Below, in pieces: positions 1 to 8,455 of a DNA stretch of 64,000 nt (the stretch's first letter is position 1; every line of letters starts with the position of its first letter). The stretch spans positions 425,425 through 489,424 of the forward strand of contig MJCC01000003.1 of the NCBI GenBank assembly GCA_001766655.1. Direction: 5' to 3'. The notes under the pieces are model-generated. The model saw only the letters and a list, made by a program, of their open reading frames with translations, was not told the origin of the DNA and searched no databases. The translations under genes and the position numbers were made by a program. This DNA comes from Phytomonas francai. Its lineage: Eukaryota > Euglenozoa > Kinetoplastea > Trypanosomatida > Trypanosomatidae.

Positions 1-118
1 CTATGGTGCCTATGCAGACTGGAAACTGCAGGGAGCCGCTGTAAACCACGGGAAGCTTATCCACGTCGTGGTTTACCGCAGTAGTGGATGATGCAAACAT
101 TGGCGACGAAGCTGCCAT
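1..118 (-). CDS. N-terminal fragment of an unidentified gene, cut by the left edge
   Basis: An ATG at 118 opens a frame that stays open for 39 codons to the left edge of the window. The peptide starts MAASSPMF and ends near QFPVCIGTI. A pyrimidine-rich stretch ending in TATAG lies directly upstream, a plausible trans-splice acceptor. This would be the next gene downstream in the array. Too little is present to name it. A 10-bp inverted repeat (41-50 against 67-76) lies inside this frame. An overlapping ATG five bases upstream is out of frame and stops quickly. Confidence 0.5.
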   Translation of the reverse strand, partial: MAASSPMFASSTTAVNHDVDKLPVVYSGSLQFPVCIGTI

Positions 119-175
119 TTCATCTATAAATAAAAAGATAATAATACAGGGATAAAGGCGACAGAGCAAAAGTAA
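119..175 (-). promoter_or_regulatory. Candidate trans-splice acceptor for the left-edge gene
   Basis: Read on the minus strand, a T/C-rich run ends in TTTATAG at 124-125, only five bases before the ATG at 118. Such a tract followed by AG is the usual signal for spliced-leader addition in kinetoplastids. A five-base leader is very short and contains an out-of-frame ATG, so an upstream AG could be used instead. Inference only. Confidence 0.35.
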
Positions 176-506
176 ATAGCGAAGGCTCCCCTCGTCGTTT
201 TAACTCTATACACACGCAGGAGGTGTGTCTCCGAAACTATTGCTTTGACTAGTACGTCTATCCACTGCCTGTACCTTATTTCCAAAGCTAACCTGACGGT
301 TGGAAAAAGTAGGGGGAATGAAAGAAAGAACGAAATGTAGTGGAATACCATTTCCAGCACCAACTGTAGACCCCTTTCAAAAAATAAATAAAAAGAATAG
401 CATGCTACTATGACTTAATATACGTGCAAAACCATCTCGTAGATCGTTTTTTTTTGGTGCAAAAAAAAAGGGGAAAAACTATCTTCATCACCCCCCTGCA
501 TTGCTG
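119..506. other. Spacer between the hydrolase gene and the left-edge gene
   Basis: This AT-rich spacer has T and A homopolymers. A hydrophobic minus-strand frame of 79 codons (124-363) is open, but it has no recognisable domain and overlaps the candidate splice-acceptor tract, so I regard it as chance. Nothing else is seen. Confidence 0.5.
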
Positions 507-1794
507 TTAGACGCAGTAGGTACTATACAACTTTTCTACAAAAGCAACATACCTCTCTTGATCTTCCCGATTCCCAACCGCCATACAGGGATGCCGAGAG
601 TTTTCCAACATCAAAACTTCCACAGCGGGTATTTGATGCGAGACGAGGTGCGTGCGAAGTTGAGGGATGAGGGCCTGCGAGCAGCCATTCGGCACGCGCG
701 AATCCCGTGCTGAGAGAACGAAGGTCACTGGGCACCGAAGATGAACCCGCTCCGGATCTTACGAATACGCCATCACCTCCGCATTTTTTTCCACGATAAT
801 CGCAAAAGGAATTAAAAAACCACCTCGCCAAGGAAGGAAACCATGAAGAGGCTTGAATCACGTGCTCGAGTGTATCGAAAGGTGCTTCCAAGATGATTAA
901 AGAAACATAGCCTGCTAAGTACAGAGAAAACTTGATCGAGGTGTAAAAACACGTCGTCGCGCCTCGACTGCAGCCAAAAAGCACCAAATGCGTTTTTAAA
1001 TTACGCGAAACCGTTAAAGAAGAAAGGGTTTCATCCTTTCCATAGTGTACTGTTGAGGATTGAGCATTGTCGGGAGGTGTATGGATCGATTTCGCTTCGT
1101 TAGAGGTTTCTTGCGATCGCGCTCCAGTCTTTTCGACAGTGTGCTCTTCAATCCAACGTACTGCTCGCTTGATCTCTCGCAGAAAGCTCAGTTGATCGGT
1201 GAGCCCGCCTCTATTTGTTCGCCCGAATTCCGAGTAATCGAGCACCACAGGGCGATTCCCGAAATAAAAAGAAGCTAAAACCCCCTTGAGGATCAAAATC
1301 CAGTAAAACGGATTCCACAACGGCAGCAAACTTCGCACAAACGAGGAAAAAGAAGAACCACAGGATAAATAGAAAGGAAAAGGGAGGAGGTGCACAACCT
1401 CCGCTACCTCCGGTGAGGGCAGGATATTATGCAGAAGACGAACGCCAATGTGCGAGGTGACATGATATAATACCGGAGAATCTGTATTAATCATACTTTC
1501 CTCCTCATTTTCATTATCGATTGTAAAATTATTATCCTTTCTTTCCTTTTCAGCGTGCTTTTCTTCTTCTTCTTCTACCACACGGCGCGAACATAGCCTT
1601 CGGAACGCGTTGTACAAGATCCTAAACGCGGAGTTCGATTCATGTCGGTTTCGGGATGCATTTAATCGATTTTTACTACGATGGTAAGGATGATAGTTTC
1701 CCTTTTTAAGGCAGCTATTATCCAAAATACTAACGCCGTCTTCAGGGGCGGTATAGCGAGCAAGCTGCGCGCGGCCAGAGGCGTTGCCGGGCAT
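507..1794 (-). CDS. Alpha/beta-hydrolase-fold protein with its C-terminus in a shifted frame
   Basis: The main frame starts at ATG 1794 (the codon at 1800 is GTG). The N-terminal ~100 residues are basic and acidic low-complexity sequence. A hydrophobic segment (YWILILKGVLASFYFG) and then a nucleophile elbow GCSRGA follow; the elbow serine is about residue 276, codon at 967-969. The main frame then runs into an Arg/Ser-rich tail and stops at 523. Another frame, open from about 750 to the TAA at 507, encodes what a hydrolase should have next: a strand with ARDSRVP (candidate catalytic Asp) and SRHP (candidate catalytic His). One single-base change near 745-755 would join the two halves. This is a sequencing error, a real frameshift, or a decaying gene. 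The substrate cannot be told; the family includes lipases, esterases and peptidases. Confidence 0.6.
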
Positions 1795-2278
1795 CGCCAC
1801 CGTAAGAATATTTAAACGACGCTGCGGCTGCTATTCGTAAGGAATTCCACACATCAGCATAGCATTCATTTTTGCGAAAATGCGATCCGTTTGATGCCTG
1901 TTTTCTTTATTTTCGCATTTGGGAAATAGCTTGGCGAACATTTGATTTGTTTCCTTAACAAATGCAAGGCCTCATTTGTATCTTTCGCTTTATAAATGTT
2001 TTCATTTTATTTTAGTGGTGGTTGAAGTTTACTAAGGAAAGAGAGAGGGGTGGGGGTTGTAGGTAGAGGTTTACAACGCAAATATACTGCAAGGACAAAA
2101 TGATGCAAGAAAGACCAAAATTAAAAATATCCTACTTTTAGTGCTTGAAAATTGGGCTAAAGTGAAACACTCTCAACTGAGGAAGGAAACAATAACCTAT
2201 TCCACCTCTCCCTCTCCTTTTTAAAAAGTCTCGGCTTTACGATCGACACACACTTTCTTCTCCCTTTTTTCCACCCCT
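1795..2278. other. Spacer without a recognised gene
   Basis: AT-rich sequence with a purine-rich run near 2036-2060. No credible reading frame or RNA gene is seen. It should hold the 3' UTR of the coiled-coil gene and the 5' leader of the hydrolase gene. Confidence 0.5.
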
Positions 2279-3760
2279 TCAGTAAATTTCCTCAAAATCA
2301 TCCAGAGCGGACAACGCGGATTGGATTTTATGGCGTTCGAGCTGATCCTCATTTGCGTTGTTTGGCTCCTCGCTCTCTCCCTCACCGCCCGACCTTGCCT
2401 TCCCCAACCCCTCCTCCTCGCTCTCGGAGTCGTCGCTGATGCCCAGGGGCCCTTGAATCAGGCTCCGGAGCCTTCCGGCGGCCCCGGGGAGGTCCGGACG
2501 GGGCTCCCCCGTGGGCTTCGCGTTCGGACTCGCGTCCGGGGCGGCGAATCCGAGGTCGATGAGGTCGCGCCCCTCGTTCGGGCCGATGCCGATGACCGCC
2601 ATCAGCTGTTTGGCCCGCGCGGCCGCCTGCTCGCGCGCGAGGGCGTCGAGTTTCGCCAAAATCGGGTCGATCCGCGCGCGGAAGGCGAGGTAGCCGTCAA
2701 GGACCTCCTCGACCTGCCCGCGCAGGAGCTCGCCCGCCTCCGGCGTGAGAAAGGCCGGGAGAAACGGAATTTCGTACCCCGCAAGCGCGCGCGAGGACGG
2801 CAACGGCGCGGCCCCCCCGGCCTCCCCCTCCGTCTCGCAGGCCGCGGGGCTCGTGGTCGCCCTCACGGGTTCGCATTTCGAACCCGGCCCTCGCGCGTTT
2901 GCCCTCTCGGGGGGGCCCGCCGCGCACAGCGAAAAGGTTGCCGCGTATTCAGACTCCTTCGAAAACATCTCCTGCCAGAGTTCCAATAACGGCACCAGGA
3001 TGGTCACCATCTCCCCTTCCAACGCCTCGCATTTGGCGAGTTTTTGCTCTAAAGGCTCCATTAACTGTTCTTGTCGTTGTAAATCTTCCTGCAGGAGGCT
3101 TAGGCGCGTTTGCTTTGCGATTCGCTCGCGTTGTTGGGCGATCGACGCGCAGTGCTCCTCGCCTTCTTTTTGCGCACTGCGAAGGACTTTCTGCATATTT
3201 GCGAAGGCGGCCGAGCGGAGTAAACCCCCAAAACCCCGTCGATTAGCAGGTTTATTCGAGGTGCCAACAATAGAATTAGAGGAAGAGGAAGTTGCATCCG
3301 CTTGTTTCGTCCCCTCCCTCTTCTCTTCTTCTCCCCCCCTTTCTACTTCCACCTTGGGCCTCTTGGCGTCAGCTTCGTTCTGTTCCTGAGTGCTTCGTCC
3401 GCTTTCACGATTCTTATTCGCATCTTGCGCGTGTCGCGTTCCTTTAGGATTTAAATATTCTTCAATCTCTGCTCGTTCGCGAGTTAAACGCACGACAAGA
3501 TTTCGCAGGGATTCATACCCATGCCGCACCGCTCGCGTACTGCGTCGGATGATGGAATACTTCCGCACTTGCTGTCCAACGTGTTTGCTAAAAAGCCGAC
3601 GTTGAAAGCCTGTTAAAGGTTCCGGATAATCTGCGTGAAGATCCAAAAGATCGCCAGGGGCTTTGTTTAAGAAGTCGGAACCCCAAAGAGGCCCCTCACT
3701 AAGAGAAGGAATCGGTACATCCCTCCTCCCGCTCTCCATGTAGTTGATATCAGACTCCAT
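2279..3760 (-). CDS. Coiled-coil protein of unknown function (493 aa)
   Basis: ATG at 3760, TAA at 2279. The N-terminal third has a compact basic segment (about residues 45-110: LTGFQRRLFSKHVGQQVRKY..., then RERAEIEEYLNP). A charged linker follows, and then a long heptad-rich helix around residues 195-265 (SAQKEGEEHCASIAQQRERI..., QEDLQRQEQLMEPLEQKLAK) that predicts a coiled coil. The C-terminal part is Ala/Gly/Pro-rich and ends in an acidic Ser/Glu cluster (SDDSESEEEG) and a helix, FEEIY. I do not recognise a family. The 3' half lies in a very GC-rich block, whereas the 5' half is moderate. Coiled-coil proteins of this kind in kinetoplastids are often cytoskeletal, but nothing here proves that. 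Confidence 0.75.
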   Translation of the reverse strand: MESDINYMESGRRDVPIPSLSEGPLWGSDFLNKAPGDLLDLHADYPEPLTGFQRRLFSKHVGQQVRKYSIIRRSTRAVRHGYESLRNLVVRLTRERAEIEEYLNPKGTRHAQDANKNRESGRSTQEQNEADAKRPKVEVERGGEEEKREGTKQADATSSSSNSIVGTSNKPANRRGFGGLLRSAAFANMQKVLRSAQKEGEEHCASIAQQRERIAKQTRLSLLQEDLQRQEQLMEPLEQKLAKCEALEGEMVTILVPLLELWQEMFSKESEYAATFSLCAAGPPERANARGPGSKCEPVRATTSPAACETEGEAGGAAPLPSSRALAGYEIPFLPAFLTPEAGELLRGQVEEVLDGYLAFRARIDPILAKLDALAREQAAARAKQLMAVIGIGPNEGRDLIDLGFAAPDASPNAKPTGEPRPDLPGAAGRLRSLIQGPLGISDDSESEEEGLGKARSGGEGESEEPNNANEDQLERHKIQSALSALDDFEEIY

Positions 3761-5058
3761 TCTCCTCTTCTCCAGTTAACCGCCGTCAATGTTTTCCTAG
3801 ATATGTGTAAGTATCTAAGTAATTATATACCCACCGTACTTGGAAGGTGAGAGAATATGTAGACTCTAGCAACAAAACAGATGAAAGAGGAATGAAGCTA
3901 TTTAAGCAAAGGAAGAAAACACTTTTTAACAGGTGTTTTTTCTTTGTTTTATTTTGAATCAAAAAGATTTTGTATTTTTATTGCTGACAATAAACTAATG
4001 AACCAATAGATGCTTCAGGCAAGATATTCATGGAAAGTTGTATCCATTACCATAGAAAGTCAGGAAAATCATAAAATATATGCCTTTCCTTTATTTTTCC
4101 CAAAATAAGGAGATGGCAAAACAGTTTCTCTCTCTCTCTCTCTCTCGCGCTATATATATATATATATAGCTTAAACCACAATACTTCTATTCATCCTAAT
4201 TATAATCAATAATTAAAGGTAAATTCAAATATTCGAGACATTCTTTAATTATGTTTAGCGATGTTTTTTTTTAAAAGTATGTACTAAAAGGTTTGTTTTG
4301 ATTCTTTGTTAGTAAGATCGTTCTATGCGCTGCTACAACCTTTTTTAAAGAAGAAAGTTCCTCTTGTAAGTGGAGAGGCTCTCATGAGTTTGATCGATTC
4401 TTTCACTCTCACGTATTTCGCTTTTTCCCATATCTTTATTTCAGTTGATTTGTTTTTATCAATACTAATTTGCTCGCAAAAACCATACAACTTTCGACTA
4501 TCAAAAGGACCCTCATTGCATCCACTCGCAGTTTATTTTTGGCACACGGCCAAGAAGTACAAAAATACAAGTAAAAAGTCGTCTTGAATGAGCATGTCCA
4601 ATCCTTAAAATCTACTAGGAGTCATCAATAAAATTTATCGTCGACAAATAAAAAAAGAGTTCAAAAAAATTACTATGTATCCCATACATTTTGCTTCCTC
4701 ATCAGATCAAATAATTTACCGTATGAAAAGTAAGCAGCTCTCCCCCCGCCCACCCTCCCTAAAAAAAAAAAAAGAAAAAACACATGTAGAGAGAGGCGTT
4801 AGCACTAGGGTATAGAATCACAAGAGAAGTGTAACAGTATTCTTTTCATCCTGTTACGCTCAAGTTACACGGAGAAGAGGGAAAGGGGAACAGGGAATTA
4901 TACGTCACCCGTATCCAGTCGTTTTCGCTGCTTAGCAAAAGATTAAAGCAATATGGGTCGAAGTTACAGTTCATATCGCCTCAAAATACATAACATCAAA
5001 GCCAAGATCATGTTCAAAATTATCTTTACACATTTCGCTACTGTTTTGTTTGTTCGAT
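3761..5058. other. Long AT-rich spacer
   Basis: This 1.3-kb stretch holds a (CT)n run joined to a (TA)n run at 4127-4168, an A tract near 4759-4771, and a plus-strand frame of 93 codons at 4306-4587 whose composition is simply that of AT-rich DNA. No RNA gene is recognised. It separates the OCRE-like gene (right) from the coiled-coil gene (left). Confidence 0.5.
4127..4168. repeat. (CT)n-(TA)n compound microsatellite
   Basis: A (TC)10 run at 4127-4146 is followed by CGCGC and a (TA)9 run at 4151-4168. Confidence 0.9.
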
Positions 5059-5541
5059 CTAGGAACAAACGTCTACTTGGGTGGGGCCCGTGTTGTTCGC
5101 GTCGTCTTCATCGCGATACCACTCATTTGTGTCGGAATCATACCACATCTCGGTACTCGGATCGAAGAATTGCCGGCTGGGCGGGTGGTAGTAGAGGTTC
5201 TCCATCGCAGAGTAGTAGTACGGCGTCCCCTCCGTCCGAATCCAAACCCCTTTGGGCAGAGGAAGCTGCGCATTTTCGTCCACTTCCATGGCAGAGGCGC
5301 TGGTGGTGCTCGCGCGGGTGGGCTCCCTCGCGGGGGCCGGCAGGGACTCCTCGAGGTTCGCCGCCGCCGCCGTCCTCGCCCCGGCTCCCGCGCGCCCTTC
5401 CGGCGAGGAAACGCTGAATTCGGCCGCGTTCGGCCGAGGCTCGGCCTCGTCGGCGGTGACATAGGGCGCGTCCTGCCAAGACTGCGGCTTCTCCGTGCTC
5501 TGAACCCTCGCCGGCGTCGCCTTCGACGATTTACAGCCCAT
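5059..5541 (-). CDS. Small OCRE-like protein with N-terminal acylation signal (160 aa)
   Basis: ATG at 5541. The protein begins MGCKSSK: Gly2 is a typical N-myristoylation site and Cys3 a typical palmitoylation site, so membrane anchoring is likely. Residues 10-95 are Ala/Glu/Pro-rich and look disordered. Residues 107-142 carry three short aromatic repeats: PYYYSAMENLYYHP, RQFFDPSTEMWYDS and TNEWYR. This resembles the OCRE (octamer repeat of aromatic residues) domain known from RNA-processing proteins, where it binds proline-rich or tail peptides. A lipid anchor plus an OCRE-like module is an unexpected pairing. The OCRE call rests on the aromatic pattern only; a divergent WW-like fold is the alternative. 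Confidence 0.75.
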   Translation of the reverse strand: MGCKSSKATPARVQSTEKPQSWQDAPYVTADEAEPRPNAAEFSVSSPEGRAGAGARTAAAANLEESLPAPAREPTRASTTSASAMEVDENAQLPLPKGVWIRTEGTPYYYSAMENLYYHPPSRQFFDPSTEMWYDSDTNEWYRDEDDANNTGPTQVDVCS

Positions 5542-6031
5542 CCTCCTCTCGCGTTGGGTTGTGCTTACGTGTGGGCTTCTTTTCTTCTGTGGGGGTCCCC
5601 TTTTTCCTCCTTATTTATCTCCTTTTTTTTTGTGTGTGTGTGGGCGTGTGTGTTTTGGGTTGGCTGTTTTGGATGGCCTGTCAGAAATCGGGTTGGTCTT
5701 TCGAATCGAATTGGAACACGCAGGTAGAAAGAAAAACCGCGAATATCTAAGGAACAATAACTGGGTTGGGAAAAAATCCTACAAGATACTTCCAGTAAGG
5801 GAGACAAGAAAAACAAAAAGGGAAAAAAGAAAAGGAACCAAAGGGGGGAAATACAAACACAATCCTCTTTTTGTTAACATGACAGCTTCCCCCTCTCCCC
5901 CCTCCGACTCATTCGAGTTGTTCTCTGAGCATTTCACTATGACAAAGTGCATGTTGAAATACATATCTTCTCGATAATATGTCAAACCAATCTCGGGAAT
6001 AATAATAATGATAATAATAATATATAATGCG
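5542..6031. other. Spacer without a recognised gene
   Basis: It holds a T/GT-rich stretch at about 5615-5660 (CA-rich on the transcribed strand) and a (TAA)n-type run near 6000-6030 just beyond the stop of the RabGGTase gene. Overlapping plus-strand frames at 5559-5977 follow the low-complexity sequence and are not convincing. Confidence 0.5.
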
Positions 6032-7819
6032 TCACACATCACCTTTTTCCCCTCCCTTGTTAGTCTTCCATTTCAATGCTACCGCAAGCAGATCATCGTA
6101 CATTCCTTTCCTCAGGGGATCCACAGGCACGAGATGCGCATGCAGCTGCTCAAAGCACCACAACATAAGCTCAATATTAAGCTCCTCTCCATCCTCCTCA
6201 TTGCTTTGATCATGATAATAACTCTTGTCATGATGGTCATTTTCATTAGCATTATCCCTTCTACCTTCATTATCCACGGCATTATAGTTAAAAACCTTTC
6301 TCGAAGTGTGCGCGATATAGGACTGTAGTTTACGAGCACTTTTACTTGTCGTTATTGGTATTTCTTTTTCCTCACCCTGTGCTTTTTTAAAAAGCCGAGC
6401 AAAATTAGAGAGTAAAAAGTGGTAGGGTAGGTAGCAGGCATCATCTTCGCCGAGCCTCCTTTCCTCGACTAGAATATCGATCGTTACGCGCACGAGAATG
6501 TCAACGAAATCCCCACAACACCCTCGTAGCATCCCCCACGTAGGGCTCGAATATAAGGTTGAGGATTTCAACAATTCCGCATTCGCTTCGACGAAAGCGG
6601 GGCGCAGGAACGGCTCGTAAAGCTCAAAAACTTCCCTCACAAAAGGTGCATAAAACCACGCCGCCTGATCGTTGGGATCGCAGTAAATCGCCTGCACGAG
6701 TAAATCTAAATCTTGCACGAGATGATCGAGTAAATGCCGCGATAAAACCCGCAAAGATGCCGAAATTGCGGACTTGGGAGGGGTTTCGGAAGAGTCTGAC
6801 AAGGGAAGCCATGCCGGGCGCTTCTGAGAAGAGCTAGCATGAATACGGTTGCTATTAGAATCATTACCAATCTCACTGCTAAAAGCTTCGGGAGAAAGCA
6901 GGCCGCTATGGTCATGACGGCGAAGGGCAGCCTGCAGTGTAATCGCGCGCTGATGCCAGGCGCTATAATTGGAAAAGTTTCGACAAATCACGGCCTTTGT
7001 GAAGCGTATTTCGGCAGCCTCCGATGAGGAAAAAAGTTCCACGCTATTTTCGTCCATATTTGACGAACAAGAATGCACTTGCAGAGGAGAGGCAAGGATA
7101 TTGTATGGCCTCTGTAGCATAGCAAAAACTCCCCGGCGATGGTTCCACGCGTGGAAGTTACGCTCATCCAGCAACAGCAACCTCTCACACTCTTCTTTTT
7201 CCTTTTCAAGAACTTTAGCGAGAAATGTTGAATACAGCCGTCTTTCCTCGCCTTCAGCGCGCATAGGCAATGAATCATCCTTATTTGTAGCCGAAACTTC
7301 CTCCCCCTCCTGGGGAGCGTCTCGAGCATTTTCAGAACCTTTTTCTCCGCTATCATTACTTGTTGCCGTGTTACCTTGAGCTACCTGATGTCGCTTTACG
7401 GAAGCTTCCTCCTCGTCGGCAAGTGATGCTAAACGTTCAAAGATCCAGTGTCTGTGGACAAAAGCCGCGTAAATTTTGAAATCTTTCTGTAAAATAGCGC
7501 TGTTTAGTTTTAATTCTTCGCGGAGCCACTCCAGAGGGGTTTTGTTTTCTCCATTACCGTCTAAATTTTCCTTCTTTTCCTCAGTGGCGTTTTTGAATAA
7601 GTGCTCAAGTATTTCCCTTTCGTAATTATAAAAGGTATAGGCCTCAGGAATCTCCAGAAGTAGCTTTCGATTCTCGTGGAGCGCGTCGACGGTGAATTTT
7701 TTCGCGCGGTAGTCTGCCATGAGCGCCTGATAAAGCTCCCCCTTCTTTCGCTCGTCATCCTCACGAGCTTTCTTAGCTTCGTTGGTTTCCCTTTGCTTTA
7801 TTTTGGGCTGATCATGCAT
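6032..7819 (-). CDS. Rab geranylgeranyltransferase alpha subunit (protein prenyltransferase alpha repeats)
   Basis: I place the start at ATG 7819 (MHDQPKIKQRE...), because the upstream in-frame codon at 7831 is TTG and family members begin MHGR-K-K. The 595-residue product has the alpha-subunit repeat (PPTA) pattern: a Trp-containing helix repeated as VHRHWIFERL, NFHAWNHRRG, NYSAWHQRA and DQAAWFYAP. With a beta subunit and Rab escort protein, the enzyme adds geranylgeranyl groups to C-terminal cysteines of Rab GTPases. The protein is longer than the minimal family because of acidic and Asn-rich insertions between repeats (for example after SLADEEEAS and near the C-terminus). There is no sign of the LRR or Ig-like domains of animal enzymes. 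The farnesyl/GGTase-I alpha subunit is the alternative; the N-terminus favours the Rab enzyme. Confidence 0.85.
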   Translation of the reverse strand: MHDQPKIKQRETNEAKKAREDDERKKGELYQALMADYRAKKFTVDALHENRKLLLEIPEAYTFYNYEREILEHLFKNATEEKKENLDGNGENKTPLEWLREELKLNSAILQKDFKIYAAFVHRHWIFERLASLADEEEASVKRHQVAQGNTATSNDSGEKGSENARDAPQEGEEVSATNKDDSLPMRAEGEERRLYSTFLAKVLEKEKEECERLLLLDERNFHAWNHRRGVFAMLQRPYNILASPLQVHSCSSNMDENSVELFSSSEAAEIRFTKAVICRNFSNYSAWHQRAITLQAALRRHDHSGLLSPEAFSSEIGNDSNSNRIHASSSQKRPAWLPLSDSSETPPKSAISASLRVLSRHLLDHLVQDLDLLVQAIYCDPNDQAAWFYAPFVREVFELYEPFLRPAFVEANAELLKSSTLYSSPTWGMLRGCCGDFVDILVRVTIDILVEERRLGEDDACYLPYHFLLSNFARLFKKAQGEEKEIPITTSKSARKLQSYIAHTSRKVFNYNAVDNEGRRDNANENDHHDKSYYHDQSNEEDGEELNIELMLWCFEQLHAHLVPVDPLRKGMYDDLLAVALKWKTNKGGEKGDV

Positions 7820-8157
7820 TTTGTGTTTCAAAATTCTTAAAAGGCTATGCCTTCGTATGGATCTAATAAATTCACTAGAAAAACGATTTCACAAGAGAAG
7901 GTATTTCATTATTTTAAAAAATGATATACGAAAAGAGCAGCATAATTATATAGAGATCCTTTTTTTTCTTGTAAACAACCGAGCTCAATGCGGAACACTC
8001 AGATTGATGGTTATAATCTCAAAGCGAGTTTATTTATGTGATAATGTTCATACGCAATACATTTCCAAAAGTCAGTTGTTACAAAATAGAAAGTATGATT
8101 GTCCAAAGGATGTTTATCTGAATTAGAGAAGTTTTTTTTCCATATCCATATATATCC

Positions 8158-8191
<34 letters not shown>

Positions 8192-8455
8192 GGGAATAAG
8201 CTGATAGGTTTTAAAATAGAGAGACAATGTATTACCATCTTAATGTGGCAAGTGCTTTTTCGCTTTCAAAAAAGTAACCCCTTCCATTTTCCACTCTTAT
8301 TAGCCCATATCATTATTTATTTTTCTTTTTTTACCTCTCAAGCTTTGCGAGTGTAATAAATAATAGTTATAATAGCATCATGCATGATTCCCTCCCCCCC
8401 CCCCCCCCCTGTGTCTCCACATAATATTCCTTCACACCAAGGAAGAATGAGGGGT
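7820..8455. other. Spacer with (TA)n and poly-C
   Basis: AT-rich sequence with a (TA)n run at 8161-8185 and a 16-base C tract at 8394-8409, just past the Ca2+-ATPase stop codon. Short frames on both strands (plus 7821-8126, minus 8011-8238) read through repeats. No gene is called. Confidence 0.5.
8161..8185. repeat. (TA)n microsatellite
   Basis: Uninterrupted TA run of about 12 units in the spacer downstream of the Ca2+-ATPase gene. Confidence 0.9.

Noticed and set aside
41..76. 10-bp inverted repeat at the left edge as a terminator or mobile-element end
   Set aside because: It lies inside an open frame, is isolated, and has no matching end or target-site duplication in the window.
2321..2989. 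Long plus-strand ORF of 222 codons
   Set aside because: It lies antisense to the coiled-coil gene in a GC-rich block where stop codons are rare, and the product is Arg/Pro/Gly-rich without a domain.
4306..4587. Plus-strand ORF of 93 codons
   Set aside because: Sits in an AT-rich spacer, no domain, wrong strand for this array.
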